From NCBI RefSeq assembly GCF_001297065.1, contig NZ_LHOX01000015.1, positions 310,001 through 374,000 of the forward strand: a stretch of 64,000 bases of DNA, given 5' to 3'. Below are positions 37,173 to 48,849 of the stretch, one piece after another. The first letter of the stretch is position 1; the number at the start of each line of letters is the position of its first letter. Source of the DNA: Enterococcus sp. RIT-PI-f (GTDB lineage Bacteria; Bacillota; Bacilli; Lactobacillales; Enterococcaceae). Under the pieces are notes generated by a model. The model made no database searches and was not told the origin of the DNA. It was given only the letters and a program-made list of their open reading frames with translations. Position numbers and translations under genes: made by a program.

Positions 37173-37709
37173 ATGACACAAATCACCTTAAAACCAATCA
37201 CAGAAGACAACCTTAGCGAACTTTGGTCCGTCAGCTATGGTCCGAAAGCAGATTTAGAATGGATGAACTGGGATGGGCCGTATTTTCAAGATCCTGTGTT
37301 GACATGGGAAGATTTTCGCAGCGGATTTGGAAAAAATTGTCTGGACAATCCCTTGCGTAAAGCTATTTATGCGGATGACCGTCTGGTTGGCATCGTGACC
37401 GCTTATTGGGAAGACAACGATCTGCATCAATGGCTGGATTTCGGTATTGCCATCTATGATCCCAATCTTTGGAATCGTGGGGTGGGCAGTCAAGCGATCC
37501 GTCAGTGGCTCACCTATTTATTTGCCCAAGAACCGACTATTCAGCGAATCGGTTATACCACGTGGTCTGGCAATCATCGGATGATGAAACTAGGAGAAAA
37601 ACTTGGGATGCTGAAAGAAGCACAAATTAGGAAAGTTCGTTTCTGGCAAGGTGAATATTATGATTCCGTTAAATACGGGATTTTGCGGGAAGAATGGCTG
37701 CATAACTAA
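37173..37709 (+). CDS. GNAT-family N-acetyltransferase (RimJ/RimL-like)
   Basis: 178 aa, ATG 37173 behind AGGAGGG. The fold pattern is visible: beta strands with LVGIVTAYW, then the acetyl-CoA loop region NRGVGSQAIRQWLTYLF (the R/Q-x-x-G-x-G/A motif as NRGVGS), and the late strand IQRIGYTTWSGNHRMMKLGE with the conserved Asn and Met-Lys helix. Such proteins acetylate amino groups of small molecules or protein N-termini; the substrate is unknown. Single-gene unit flanked by terminators. Confidence 0.85.
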   Translation: MTQITLKPITEDNLSELWSVSYGPKADLEWMNWDGPYFQDPVLTWEDFRSGFGKNCLDNPLRKAIYADDRLVGIVTAYWEDNDLHQWLDFGIAIYDPNLWNRGVGSQAIRQWLTYLFAQEPTIQRIGYTTWSGNHRMMKLGEKLGMLKEAQIRKVRFWQGEYYDSVKYGILREEWLHN

Positions 37710-37716
37710 TTCAAAT

Positions 37717-37749
37717 GGTATATCCTCTACTGGATATGCCGTTTTTTTT
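37717..37749 (+). terminator. Terminator of the GNAT gene
   Basis: GGTATATCC (37717-37725) pairs with GGATATGCC (37732-37740, one G-U), followed by G and eight T. Confidence 0.8.
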
Positions 37750-37796
37750 CGGAAAATCATTGATTTGTGCGCATTTTTTTTGAATCACGAATTTTC

Positions 37797-37825
37797 TTGG
37801 CGAATTGGCTGTTTTAGTTTATAAT
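37797..37825 (+). promoter_or_regulatory. Promoter of the suf operon
   Basis: -35 TTGGCG (37797-37802) and a perfect -10 TATAAT (37820-37825) at 17-bp spacing, 110 bp before sufC. No obvious dyad operator is present. Confidence 0.65.
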
Positions 37826-37935
37826 AATTCTAATGTAAGAGATAGAATTAAATCGACAAATGCGAGAATAGCGTTTGAAGTTCATTCTCAATTGGTCTAG
37901 AATAGTGAGAAAGATAAGATACTGGAGGGAATAGC

Positions 37936-38709
37936 ATGTCAGTTTTAGAAATCAAAAATCTACACGTTCAAATTGAAGACAAAAAGATTTTAAAAGGCGT
38001 TGACTTAGTACTAAAAACTGGAGAGATCCATGCCATCATGGGACCAAATGGAACAGGTAAATCAACCTTATCAGCGGCCATCATGGGCAATCCAAACTAT
38101 GAAGTCACTGAGGGTGAAATTTTATTTGACGGTGAAAATGTATTGGAAATGGAAGTTGATGAACGGGCGCGTTTAGGTTTGTTCTTAGCGATGCAGTATC
38201 CTAGTGAAATTCCAGGGATCACCAACGCAGAATTCATGCGGGCAGCAATCAATGCGAAACGTGATGAAGATGACAAAATCTCTGTTATGGATTTCTTGAA
38301 AAAATTAGACCAAAAAATGGACCTATTGAATATGCCGGAAGAAATGGCAGAACGCTATTTGAATGAAGGCTTTTCTGGTGGTGAAAAGAAACGGAACGAA
38401 ATCTTGCAATTGTTGATGTTAGAACCAACATTTGCGATCTTAGATGAAATCGATTCTGGGCTAGATATCGACGCATTGAAAGTCGTAGCCAAAGGGGTCA
38501 ATGAAATGCGCGGTGAAGGTTTTGGCGCGTTGATCATTACCCATTACCAACGGTTATTAAATTACATCACACCTGATGTTGTGCATATCATGATGGAAGG
38601 CCGTGTCGTGATGACAGGTTCTGCTGATTTGGCCAAACGTTTAGAAGCAGAAGGTTATGCAGGGATCAGTAAAGAATTAGGGATCGACTACAAAGAAGAA
38701 GAAGCGTAA
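37936..38709 (+). CDS. sufC: Fe-S cluster assembly ATPase SufC
   Basis: 257 aa ABC-type ATPase that works in the cytosolic SufBCD scaffold. Walker A is MGPNGTGKST, the signature SGGEKKRNE (the SufC variant) and Walker B FAILDEIDSG. GGAGGGAA precedes ATG 37936. First gene of the Firmicute order sufCDSUB; sufD follows after 13 bp. It has no transport partner: its partners are the soluble SufB and SufD. Confidence 0.98.
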   Translation: MSVLEIKNLHVQIEDKKILKGVDLVLKTGEIHAIMGPNGTGKSTLSAAIMGNPNYEVTEGEILFDGENVLEMEVDERARLGLFLAMQYPSEIPGITNAEFMRAAINAKRDEDDKISVMDFLKKLDQKMDLLNMPEEMAERYLNEGFSGGEKKRNEILQLLMLEPTFAILDEIDSGLDIDALKVVAKGVNEMRGEGFGALIITHYQRLLNYITPDVVHIMMEGRVVMTGSADLAKRLEAEGYAGISKELGIDYKEEEA

Positions 38710-38722
38710 GGGGGCAAGGTAA

Positions 38723-41737
<3,015 letters not shown>

Positions 41738-41782
41738 ACTGATCATACAATCACCTAGTCACAAATCAAAGGAGTGAGAATC

Positions 41783-43174
41783 ATGGGTGTACCTGAATTA
41801 GAAGAATATAAATTTGGCTTCCACGATGACGTAGAACCAGTTTTTAGTACTGGCAAAGGCTTGACTGAAGACATCGTCCGTGAAATCTCACGGGTCAAAG
41901 AAGAACCAGAATGGATGCTCGATTTTCGTTTGAAATCATTAGAAGCATTCAATAAGATGCCCATGCAAAACTGGGGTCCTGACTTATCTGACATCGATTT
42001 CGATGCCATCAAATATTACCAAAAATCAAGTGACCGTCCGGCCCGCGATTGGGATGACGTGCCAGATAAAATCAAAGAAACGTTTGAACGTATCGGGATT
42101 CCTGAAGCCGAGCGTGCGTACCTAGCGGGTGCTTCAGCCCAGTACGAATCAGAAGTGGTCTACCACAACATGAAAGAAGAGTTTGAGAAATTAGGGATCA
42201 TCTTTACGGATACTGATTCAGCATTAAAGGAATATCCTGAAATCTTCAAACAGTACTTCTCAAAATTAGTGCCGCCAACAGATAATAAATTGGCCGCGCT
42301 CAATTCAGCCGTTTGGTCTGGCGGCACCTTTATTTATGTGCCAAAAGGCGTCCGTGTCGACGTGCCTTTGCAAACCTATTTCCGGATCAATGCCGAAAAT
42401 ACTGGACAATTTGAGCGGACATTGATCGTGGTTGATGAAGGCGCCAGCGTTCATTACGTTGAGGGCTGTACCGCACCAACGTATTCAACCAACAGCTTGC
42501 ATGCTGCCATCGTTGAAATCTTTACGTTGAAAGATGCCTATTGCCGCTATACGACCATTCAAAACTGGTCTGACAATGTCTACAACCTTGTGACCAAACG
42601 GGCCAAGGCGCTAGAAGGCGCGACAGTCGAATGGATCGATGGCAATCTAGGGGCTAAAACTACGATGAAGTACCCAAGTGTCTACCTAGACGGCAAAGGT
42701 GCCCGCGGCACGATGTTGTCGATCGCTTTTGCAGGAGCGAATCAAGTCCAAGATACAGGTGCCAAAATGATCCACAACGCACCAAACACATCCAGCTCAA
42801 TCGTCTCAAAATCAATCTCTAAAGACGGCGGTGCAGTAAACTATCGCGGACAAGTTACTTTCGGTAAGAAGAGCACAGGCTCCATCTCGCATATCGAATG
42901 TGACACGATCATCATGGATGACCTATCAAAATCCGATACCATTCCATTCAATGAAATTCATAACAGCCAAGTGTCACTTGAACACGAAGCCAAAGTCTCC
43001 AAAATCTCAGAAGAACAATTATACTATCTGATGAGCCGCGGCTTATCAGAAGGTGAAGCCACCGAAATGATCGTCATGGGCTTCGTAGAACCATTTACGA
43101 AGGAATTGCCGATGGAATACGCGGTTGAGTTGAACCGGTTGATTAGTTATGAGATGGAAGGGTCTGTGGGGTAA
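41783..43174 (+). CDS. sufB: Fe-S cluster assembly scaffold SufB
   Basis: 463 aa. A GTG at 41774 is in frame but overlaps AAAGGAG, so ATG 41783 is the start ([16 protein letters not shown]). The beta-helix core contains [20 protein letters not shown] and the C-terminal core [18 protein letters not shown]. The end (YEMEGSVG and stop) is duplicated at 54150-54219, so the 3' end is probably the attachment site of the island that follows. The gene itself looks intact, as expected when an element carries a replacement 3' end. Confidence 0.97.
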   Translation: MGVPELEEYKFGFHDDVEPVFSTGKGLTEDIVREISRVKEEPEWMLDFRLKSLEAFNKMPMQNWGPDLSDIDFDAIKYYQKSSDRPARDWDDVPDKIKETFERIGIPEAERAYLAGASAQYESEVVYHNMKEEFEKLGIIFTDTDSALKEYPEIFKQYFSKLVPPTDNKLAALNSAVWSGGTFIYVPKGVRVDVPLQTYFRINAENTGQFERTLIVVDEGASVHYVEGCTAPTYSTNSLHAAIVEIFTLKDAYCRYTTIQNWSDNVYNLVTKRAKALEGATVEWIDGNLGAKTTMKYPSVYLDGKGARGTMLSIAFAGANQVQDTGAKMIHNAPNTSSSIVSKSISKDGGAVNYRGQVTFGKKSTGSISHIECDTIIMDDLSKSDTIPFNEIHNSQVSLEHEAKVSKISEEQLYYLMSRGLSEGEATEMIVMGFVEPFTKELPMEYAVELNRLISYEMEGSVG

Positions 43175-43224
43175 TACCTATTTATAAGCTAGAAGTCTTG
43201 ATGAATAAGACTTCTAGCTTTTTT
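43155..43224 (+). repeat. Direct repeat, left copy (putative attL) in the sufB 3' end
   Basis: 70 bp beginning TGGAAGGGTCTGTGGGGTAA, covering the last codons of sufB, the spacer and its terminator. It matches 54150-54219 at 61 of 70 positions with no gaps; the first 21 bases are identical. The two copies bracket the AT-rich region. Confidence 0.75.
43186..43224 (+). terminator. Terminator of the suf operon
   Basis: AAGCTAGAAGTCTT (43186-43199) and AAGACTTCTAGCTT (43207-43220) form a perfect 14-bp stem with a 7-nt loop, then a T run. Confidence 0.92.
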
Positions 43225-43265
43225 ATTATACCTTAGAAGAAATGATGGTTGATGAAATTTTATAG

Positions 43266-43505
43266 AATGCTGATAAGGATAAAAAGCTTAATGACTTTAT
43301 GAATATTTGGAGGCAAACCATGAATCAGATGTATAAACAATACAGTCCGAATAATAATGTTGATTTATACGGTTTACAACTTCCTGACTCGGTTCAGAAT
43401 AACAATAAGTGGCAGGCGGTTATTGGTAACACGCCAATAGTTTTAAACTGGTCAGAAAGTGGTAAGGTGAATTCAAAAGGAAGCGGGGTTCTATTCATCA
43501 AGTAA
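43266..43505 (+). pseudogene. Remnant of a DUF4767-type lipoprotein gene
   Basis: A frame of about 79 codons, closed upstream by TAG 43263-43265, begins NADKDKKLNDFMNIW and continues with MNQMYKQYSPNNNVDLYGLQ, LPDSVQNNN and IGNTPIVLNWSESGKV. From memory of the family this resembles the start of the DUF4767 domain of Lactobacillales lipoproteins. The signal peptide and the C-terminal half are missing. Its 3' end runs into the minus-strand adhesin's 3' end, so a deletion or recombination joined two gene fragments near 43440-43480. An intact 68-aa protein from ATG 43299 is unlikely. Confidence 0.5.
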
Positions 43506-44836
43506 CCAGCAGGAGCAGCTGTTTCAATGGCTTCATATTTTCCTAGATATAGATTTGACATATCAATTAGTTCACCATTTTGATCTGTTTGAACAGTGGC
43601 AACTATACTTCCTTTTTTCGTATGAACATAATTGCCTACTTTAATATCTTCACGAGCTTTAATGGTGAAGGTAACGCCTGCTAAAGGAATATAATCAAAG
43701 GTGATTTCATGTAACTGTCCATAGTCTGAACCTTTTGTGGTAACACTTGAAACCTTCTGACCAGTTTTCTTTAGATGAAGCAATCCTTGTTGGGCTTTGT
43801 TTCCAAATACCACTTCAATTGTTTTATTAGGTTCAATCGTGATTTCTTTAGATTTACCTTTATTTACAAACCCGTTGTTGGCAGTCACTTCGGTGATTTT
43901 TACTTTCATCCCAGCTTTTAAGTCATTAATTTGTGCTAAACCGTTAGTATCAGTGACAATCTCTTTGGACTGACCGTTATACTCAAATTTCATTTTTGTA
44001 TTGGGAACAGGTTGTCCAGTATCTTCATCCACTTTTTTCAATTTGACATTGCCGTTTAAATTGACTTTGACATTTAACTGGAAGGAGCCTGCATTAGATA
44101 ATTTGAAAGTAGCTACTTTTTGTTCATTGGGTTTGTTATAAACAAAGCTTGTACCAATGTCACCAGCATTGGCAATATTGTACTGTAAATTACCAGTTTC
44201 TTTGGAGGAGCTGGTCGCAGTTAACTTCAATTGATTTCCTGTTTTATTTATTTGAAGATTAGCAGAATTACTAACAAGATTTCCATATTTACTTAAAACA
44301 CCGTTTGTATCATCAAGTGTAATAGAGTCTCCAACATTCAAGGTTACAGTCTGATTATTGAATGAAGGTTTCGTATTGTGAGAATTCACTTTTGCTAGGA
44401 TTTCATTTTTTCGATTTTGATAGTTGGGAAGAGTAGTGGATAGTTGATCGCTAAATGATTCCCAAATCATATTCTGAGTAATCCCATAGTTTTCACTTGT
44501 AGGATTCGTTTTATAGCCATAATAGACGATCAGAGATAAACGATCTTTTTCAGCAATTGTGAGTTCTGATGGATCAAAATGAGAACCACCGTTTAAAATG
44601 GTACCATGTTCAATACAAAAGGCAGGTTCGCCCTCCGCCTTAATCATGTGAACACCATCGTCTGTCCAGTGAAGACCAGCAGGGTTCGCTAAATACCAAG
44701 TAGAAACGTAATCAGCAATTCTTGTGTAGTTGACGGTAGCAGCAAGGGCAGTAATTGGAGTTACAAAAAAACTAGCCATAATTACTATCAATCCGAGATA
44801 GCTGGCTAGTTTGTGCTTTTTACATTTAGTTGTCAT
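43394..44836 (-). CDS. Thioester-domain surface adhesin, C-terminally truncated
   Basis: 480 aa from ATG 44836 (AAGGAGG upstream). A signal peptide ends near VTPITALAA. The N-terminal domain has the thioester pair: Cys in AFCIEHG and Gln in ITQNMIW (TQXA family), used by Gram-positive adhesins to bond covalently to host surfaces. Two Cna_B/SpaA-like repeats follow (VKLKKVDEDTGQPVPNTKMK, and TFTIKAREDIKVGNY to IETAAPAGYLMN). Such proteins end in LPXTG, a membrane helix and basic residues; here it stops after ACHLLLF with no sorting signal. It is probably a pseudogene or a secreted remnant, cut by the junction with the DUF4767 remnant. Similar proteins are often carried by integrative elements. 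Confidence 0.75.
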   Translation of the reverse strand: MTTKCKKHKLASYLGLIVIMASFFVTPITALAATVNYTRIADYVSTWYLANPAGLHWTDDGVHMIKAEGEPAFCIEHGTILNGGSHFDPSELTIAEKDRLSLIVYYGYKTNPTSENYGITQNMIWESFSDQLSTTLPNYQNRKNEILAKVNSHNTKPSFNNQTVTLNVGDSITLDDTNGVLSKYGNLVSNSANLQINKTGNQLKLTATSSSKETGNLQYNIANAGDIGTSFVYNKPNEQKVATFKLSNAGSFQLNVKVNLNGNVKLKKVDEDTGQPVPNTKMKFEYNGQSKEIVTDTNGLAQINDLKAGMKVKITEVTANNGFVNKGKSKEITIEPNKTIEVVFGNKAQQGLLHLKKTGQKVSSVTTKGSDYGQLHEITFDYIPLAGVTFTIKAREDIKVGNYVHTKKGSIVATVQTDQNGELIDMSNLYLGKYEAIETAAPAGYLMNRTPLPFEFTLPLSDQFKTIGVLPITACHLLLF

Positions 44837-44983
44837 TGTTTCTTTTCCTCCTTGAGTTATTTTGTTTTTTTAGGTTAAGAGAGGGACTTCTGATTAGTGG
44901 GGACAAGGGTTTTGATTCAACTCCTTTTAAATAAAATTAATGGCTAATATCTATAGAATTTTTAACTATTTAAATTTGAATTC

Positions 44984-45012
44984 AAAAAAAGACATCCCTT
45001 GGAGAGATGCTT
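44984..45012 (-). terminator. Probable terminator of the S8 protease gene
   Basis: On the minus strand AGCATC pairs with GATGTCT (one bulge), followed by seven U. It lies about 180 bp after the protease stop. The remaining 44837-45192 gap shows only AT-rich sequence and the adhesin ribosome site. Confidence 0.5.
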
Positions 45013-45192
45013 TCACTATTTATTGGTTCTTCTCAATTAATCAGAATTAGCAATTAAATCGTTGAAATAATGGTTTAAGAACTTCTTTTTCTATTCTAGA
45101 AATTTTTAACTTTAAATAGACTGATACTTTAAAGTTCTTCTGAATAGTGTATATAGTGAGTATTTTTCTTTCAAATTTATAGATGAATTCCA

Positions 45193-47427
45193 CTAAAACT
45201 CATTAGAAATTCGTAATTCATTTTCAAGTTGTACATTAATTGGTTGTAAAACCCGATATTCATTTATAATTTCATCATATAAGTCACCATTATAATTTAA
45301 AGCCTCTACAGTAATAGCTACACTATATCGAACCCGTGTCTTAGTAGTTTCTCTATCTAATGCATGAACTGTCAAGAAAGGGTAATCTAAAGTTTTAGCG
45401 AAACAAACTTTACTTCGTTTTACCACAGTGTCCCATTTTTGCTCGTTTCTTCTATCTGCTTCAGAGGCAAATTTCATTGGTGTTGAACTAGCTTGAATAG
45501 TACTTTGTTTAAACCCTTTCGCTTCCAATTCTTGTATTTCTTTAGATTGATGAACAATATTTCTTGCGTAAGAGGTTTTACCTAGTCTGTAATTAAATGT
45601 ATTTTCATTTGGATAAAAAGTGTCCTCTAAGGCAGTTGATGTATAACCTTCAGCAAATAGAGGATTGGGCTGAGTATCAGAGACAATTGTCCATGAAATT
45701 TTGTACTTTTTAGCTGAACTATTTTGAGGTAATGGGATTCGCAATTTAGCTGAATTTTTTACAGACATTTCATTATTATATAAGATAGTAACTTTGTTCT
45801 TAGAACATGTCAAAATATCATCAGTTCGTGAAATACAAGCCCCGTAACCTAGTTCGTGATTGACTTCTTGAATTTCATTTGATGCATTTTGAGTTAAGAG
45901 AGCACGAGCAGTGAGTACTCCAACATCCTTGCTTTTTATCATTAGCTCAGCTGCTTTTTTCGCAACTACAGGTGCGGAAAAGCTTGTTCCCATAACATTG
46001 TTCATAGAAAATGAATCCGAATTTAATACTTGAAGCGGGCGACTAGTAGAGCCACCATGCTCACATAAATCTGGTTTAATTTTACAACCTTCTCGTCCAA
46101 AACCAACAGAACTATATATGGCTCGGGAGTAGTCACCACCTTGATTTATAGCATAGGAACCAACACCAATTCCGTTAACCATATCTGCTGGTGACTGGAT
46201 TCTATTAAGAGGAGATGGTTTAGAACCAGTATTTCCTACCGCTACAGTGAATAATTTTTTATAGTCATAAGATAGTTGATCCAATGCTGTTGTGAATCGG
46301 CTAATATCATCATCCAGAATATTTCCTATTGGGCCAACAGAAACGTTAAAAACATCAACATCCTTCAATTTAGGAACAGCTTCTTCGATAAGGTCGATTG
46401 ACTCATACAGATCGATATCATCAGAATCTGAAGTTGGGAAAACACGAATACTTTCTATTCCTAATAAAGGGGTCATTAATTGTTCATCTTTCTTCATATC
46501 ATATAAGTCACCATATAATGCCATACTTGCAACATTTGAACCATGTTGTGTAAACATATCACTAGATGGAGAGGCTACTTCAAAATTCTGAGTAACATAG
46601 CTTGAGAAAAAAGGGTTGCCCAAGTTCACTCCACCATCAATTATGCCTATTTTTTTTGTGGGTATAGGTGAGGCAACAGGTTCTTTTACTTTTACCATGA
46701 AGGGATCTTCGCTAAAAGAATTAACTTCAACTTTAAGTGGATGTACTGTTCTTAAAGGGTTGAACTCTGCAACATTTTTTAGTTTATCTTTTGAAATAAT
46801 AGTACTTACAAATAGAGGTCCATGATCATACTTTTTGTATTTAACTTTTTGGCGCTGTTCAGCTGTTAGGTCTAGTAAAGAGTAGAGTTTTTCTAAAACT
46901 AACTGTGTTTCTTCAAATGGATGTAGAACGAACTCAACACGTCCGTTATCCCATGATTCTTCAAAACCAAGGACAGTCTCATCCACATTTAAAATATTTA
47001 TTTCTTCTATCTTTCTTAAATCATCTTTGAAGCTTTTCGTATTAAATGACGTCAAATTTTTAATATTATTATCTATGTTATTAGGATCAAGTTTGATAAA
47101 ATTCATTTTACTTTCTTTTCCAGAGTCGGTAATCCATTTTCGAGAACCAATATTTTCGTAATTTAAGTTTCTAAAAAAAGTTTCAGGTGTGTAAGACTTA
47201 GCGAGGAAATCCTCATGTAAACGAACAGTAACAACAATTTTATTCATTTTTTTTTCTTCAGGTATTTTTGTTATCTCTGATTCTAATTGTTTCAAATTTG
47301 AAGTAACTAATTCTAATGCTTCAGAATAAGAACGGGGGTATTTTTTTGGTCCACCACCACTGCTTTTAGTAATTGGCTCTACTAGGTTTTCGCCACGACC
47401 AAGAATAGGTCTACGTTCATTTGACAT
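45193..47427 (-). CDS. ietS: Subtilisin-like (S8) serine protease, IetS-like
   Basis: 744 aa, no signal peptide, so an intracellular protease. Catalytic triad: D264 in GIIDGGVNLG, H295 in TQHGSNVASM and S482 in MGTSFSAPVV; the oxyanion Asn is in FTVAVGNTGS. The N-terminal 250 residues and the C-terminal 200 are extra domains without family I recognise. The gene starts three bases after the AAA ATPase stop, with GAGGAGGAA overlapping that stop, so the two are translated together. An AAA ATPase plus S8 protease pair is the make-up of the IetAS system, described first as plasmid-stabilising toxin-antitoxin and later as phage defence. The protease would be the toxic effector. The symbol is by architecture, not by close identity. 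Confidence 0.8.
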   Translation of the reverse strand: MSNERRPILGRGENLVEPITKSSGGGPKKYPRSYSEALELVTSNLKQLESEITKIPEEKKMNKIVVTVRLHEDFLAKSYTPETFFRNLNYENIGSRKWITDSGKESKMNFIKLDPNNIDNNIKNLTSFNTKSFKDDLRKIEEINILNVDETVLGFEESWDNGRVEFVLHPFEETQLVLEKLYSLLDLTAEQRQKVKYKKYDHGPLFVSTIISKDKLKNVAEFNPLRTVHPLKVEVNSFSEDPFMVKVKEPVASPIPTKKIGIIDGGVNLGNPFFSSYVTQNFEVASPSSDMFTQHGSNVASMALYGDLYDMKKDEQLMTPLLGIESIRVFPTSDSDDIDLYESIDLIEEAVPKLKDVDVFNVSVGPIGNILDDDISRFTTALDQLSYDYKKLFTVAVGNTGSKPSPLNRIQSPADMVNGIGVGSYAINQGGDYSRAIYSSVGFGREGCKIKPDLCEHGGSTSRPLQVLNSDSFSMNNVMGTSFSAPVVAKKAAELMIKSKDVGVLTARALLTQNASNEIQEVNHELGYGACISRTDDILTCSKNKVTILYNNEMSVKNSAKLRIPLPQNSSAKKYKISWTIVSDTQPNPLFAEGYTSTALEDTFYPNENTFNYRLGKTSYARNIVHQSKEIQELEAKGFKQSTIQASSTPMKFASEADRRNEQKWDTVVKRSKVCFAKTLDYPFLTVHALDRETTKTRVRYSVAITVEALNYNGDLYDEIINEYRVLQPINVQLENELRISNEF

Positions 47428-47430
47428 AAG

Positions 47431-48537
47431 TTATTCCTCCTCTTTTAAATATCTATTTATTGAAGATAATGGAAATCCTGTTAATTTTGCTAAATCTCTT
47501 TGAGTAGCTTTTTTTTCATAATCTTTTTTTAGTGCCACAACTAATTTTTTCTTTAAGTTATGTTCAGAAATTACATTTGTTTCGATGATACTCTTGATGA
47601 TATTTGTTTCTATGTTTCCGCCAGAAACAATTTGTTTTTGTAATGAACTAGAACTGATTTGTTCAATGTCAGAAGGGGAAACATCAGTTAATGTGGAACT
47701 TAAAAATGAGATGAAGTCATCATTTATTTCAACAACTCCTCTATCTAAATAATATTTCCAAAGTTTGAGTCTAAGTGATTTATCTGGTTTTTCAACTTCA
47801 ATTTTCAAATTGAATCTTCTCCAAATTGCATTGTCCAAAAGTTCAGGATGATTTGTTGCTGCAATTAGAATACAATCGAATGGCCAAGTTTCTAACTCTT
47901 TTAAAAGAACGTTTACGATTCTTTTTAATTCTCCAAGATCACTAGAATCATCTCTTCTTTTAGCAATTGCATCAAATTCATCTAAAAATAGGATAGAAGG
48001 GGATCGTTTAGCGTAATCTAAAACCTCTTTAATATTTTTCCCAGTTTTTCCAAGATAGCTTGAAATTGTGGAAGATAAGTCCAAGGTAATAAGAGGTAAT
48101 TGGGTTTTATTAGAAATATATTTGGCTAAAAATGTTTTACCAACACCTGGTTCTCCGTAAAGAAGTAAACTATTAGAAGGAGCAATTCCAAAATCAATGA
48201 GTTTTTCCATGTGCTCCCTATTTTTTAAAAAGTTATCTATAGTTTCTTCATATTTTTTTGAAAGAAAAATTTTTGAAGAAAAGTCTTCGTTATTCTCTAG
48301 TTTTACGAGACTGTTTAAACCTTCTTCATCTCTTGGGACTGGTTCTTGACCAAAAGCTCTTGTTAAAGAAGCACCTGATCTGTAATTAGATAGAATGGCT
48401 GAAATTTTTTTTGCAGTATCTTCATCCTCTTTCTTTAGAGCGCGAATAATGTTAAGAGAAGATAATTCAACTGTCTCAATATCATTTTCAAACGCAGCCA
48501 TAATTAGATTTGGGAGATTTTTATTTATATGATTCAT
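47431..48537 (-). CDS. ietA: AAA+ ATPase, IetA-like partner of the S8 protease
   Basis: 368 aa. A helical N-terminal region (1-95) is followed by a single AAA+ module: Walker A GEPGVGKT at 128-135, Walker B ILFLDEFD at 182-189, sensor-1 Asn in AATNHPEL and arginine-finger region AIWRRFNL. The C-terminal 50 residues (KATQRDLAKLTGFPLSSINR) look like a helix-turn-helix. In IetAS-type pairs the ATPase restrains or activates the protease. ATG 48537 follows a promoter at 48571-48599. Composition is AT-rich like the rest of the island. Confidence 0.82.
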   Translation of the reverse strand: MNHINKNLPNLIMAAFENDIETVELSSLNIIRALKKEDEDTAKKISAILSNYRSGASLTRAFGQEPVPRDEEGLNSLVKLENNEDFSSKIFLSKKYEETIDNFLKNREHMEKLIDFGIAPSNSLLLYGEPGVGKTFLAKYISNKTQLPLITLDLSSTISSYLGKTGKNIKEVLDYAKRSPSILFLDEFDAIAKRRDDSSDLGELKRIVNVLLKELETWPFDCILIAATNHPELLDNAIWRRFNLKIEVEKPDKSLRLKLWKYYLDRGVVEINDDFISFLSSTLTDVSPSDIEQISSSSLQKQIVSGGNIETNIIKSIIETNVISEHNLKKKLVVALKKDYEKKATQRDLAKLTGFPLSSINRYLKEEE

Positions 48538-48570
48538 TTTTAATCAACCTTTCTTTAGTGGGACAAGGAT

Positions 48571-48599
48571 AATATACCATTAATAAAGGTTTTTATCAA
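48571..48599 (-). promoter_or_regulatory. Promoter of the ATPase/protease pair
   Basis: On the minus strand -35 TTGATA (48594-48599) and -10 TATATT (48571-48576) are 17 bp apart, about 34 bp from the ATPase start codon. Confidence 0.6.
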
Positions 48600-48774
48600 C
48601 TTTTTGTTCCTTGTTTTTATTTTTATTTAAAATGGAACATAACTGAGTTTAGATTTTTAATATAGATCTATATAAGCTATATTTTATTTTTTTGAATTAA
48701 ATAGTGTAAATATCTTCCACTGTTTCTTTAGTTTAATCAATTATACTAGCTATCCATTATCGTTTTGTGAGCTA

Positions 48775-48783
48775 TGGTATAAT
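48775..48783 (+). promoter_or_regulatory. Extended -10 promoter of the caspase-fusion gene
   Basis: TGGTATAAT is a TGn-extended -10 located 66 bp before the start codon; no clear -35 is seen. With the opposite promoter at 48571-48599 it makes this AT-rich 300-bp gap a divergent promoter region between the two defence-like units. Confidence 0.55.
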
Positions 48784-48849
48784 TTTAATAACATTAATTA
48801 AGCTATTTTTTGATATTTATTTAGAAAAGAAATGGAGATGAGGTTGAAT

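Noticed and set aside
43299-43505. Intact 68-aa plus-strand gene from ATG 43299
   Set aside because: The protein-like frame continues upstream of the ATG without a start codon and lacks a signal peptide, so a gene remnant explains it better.
48832-48849. Start of the caspase fusion at ATG 48832
   Set aside because: The sequence before it is a poor ribosome site, while GATGAGG is well spaced before ATG 48850; kept as an alternative only.
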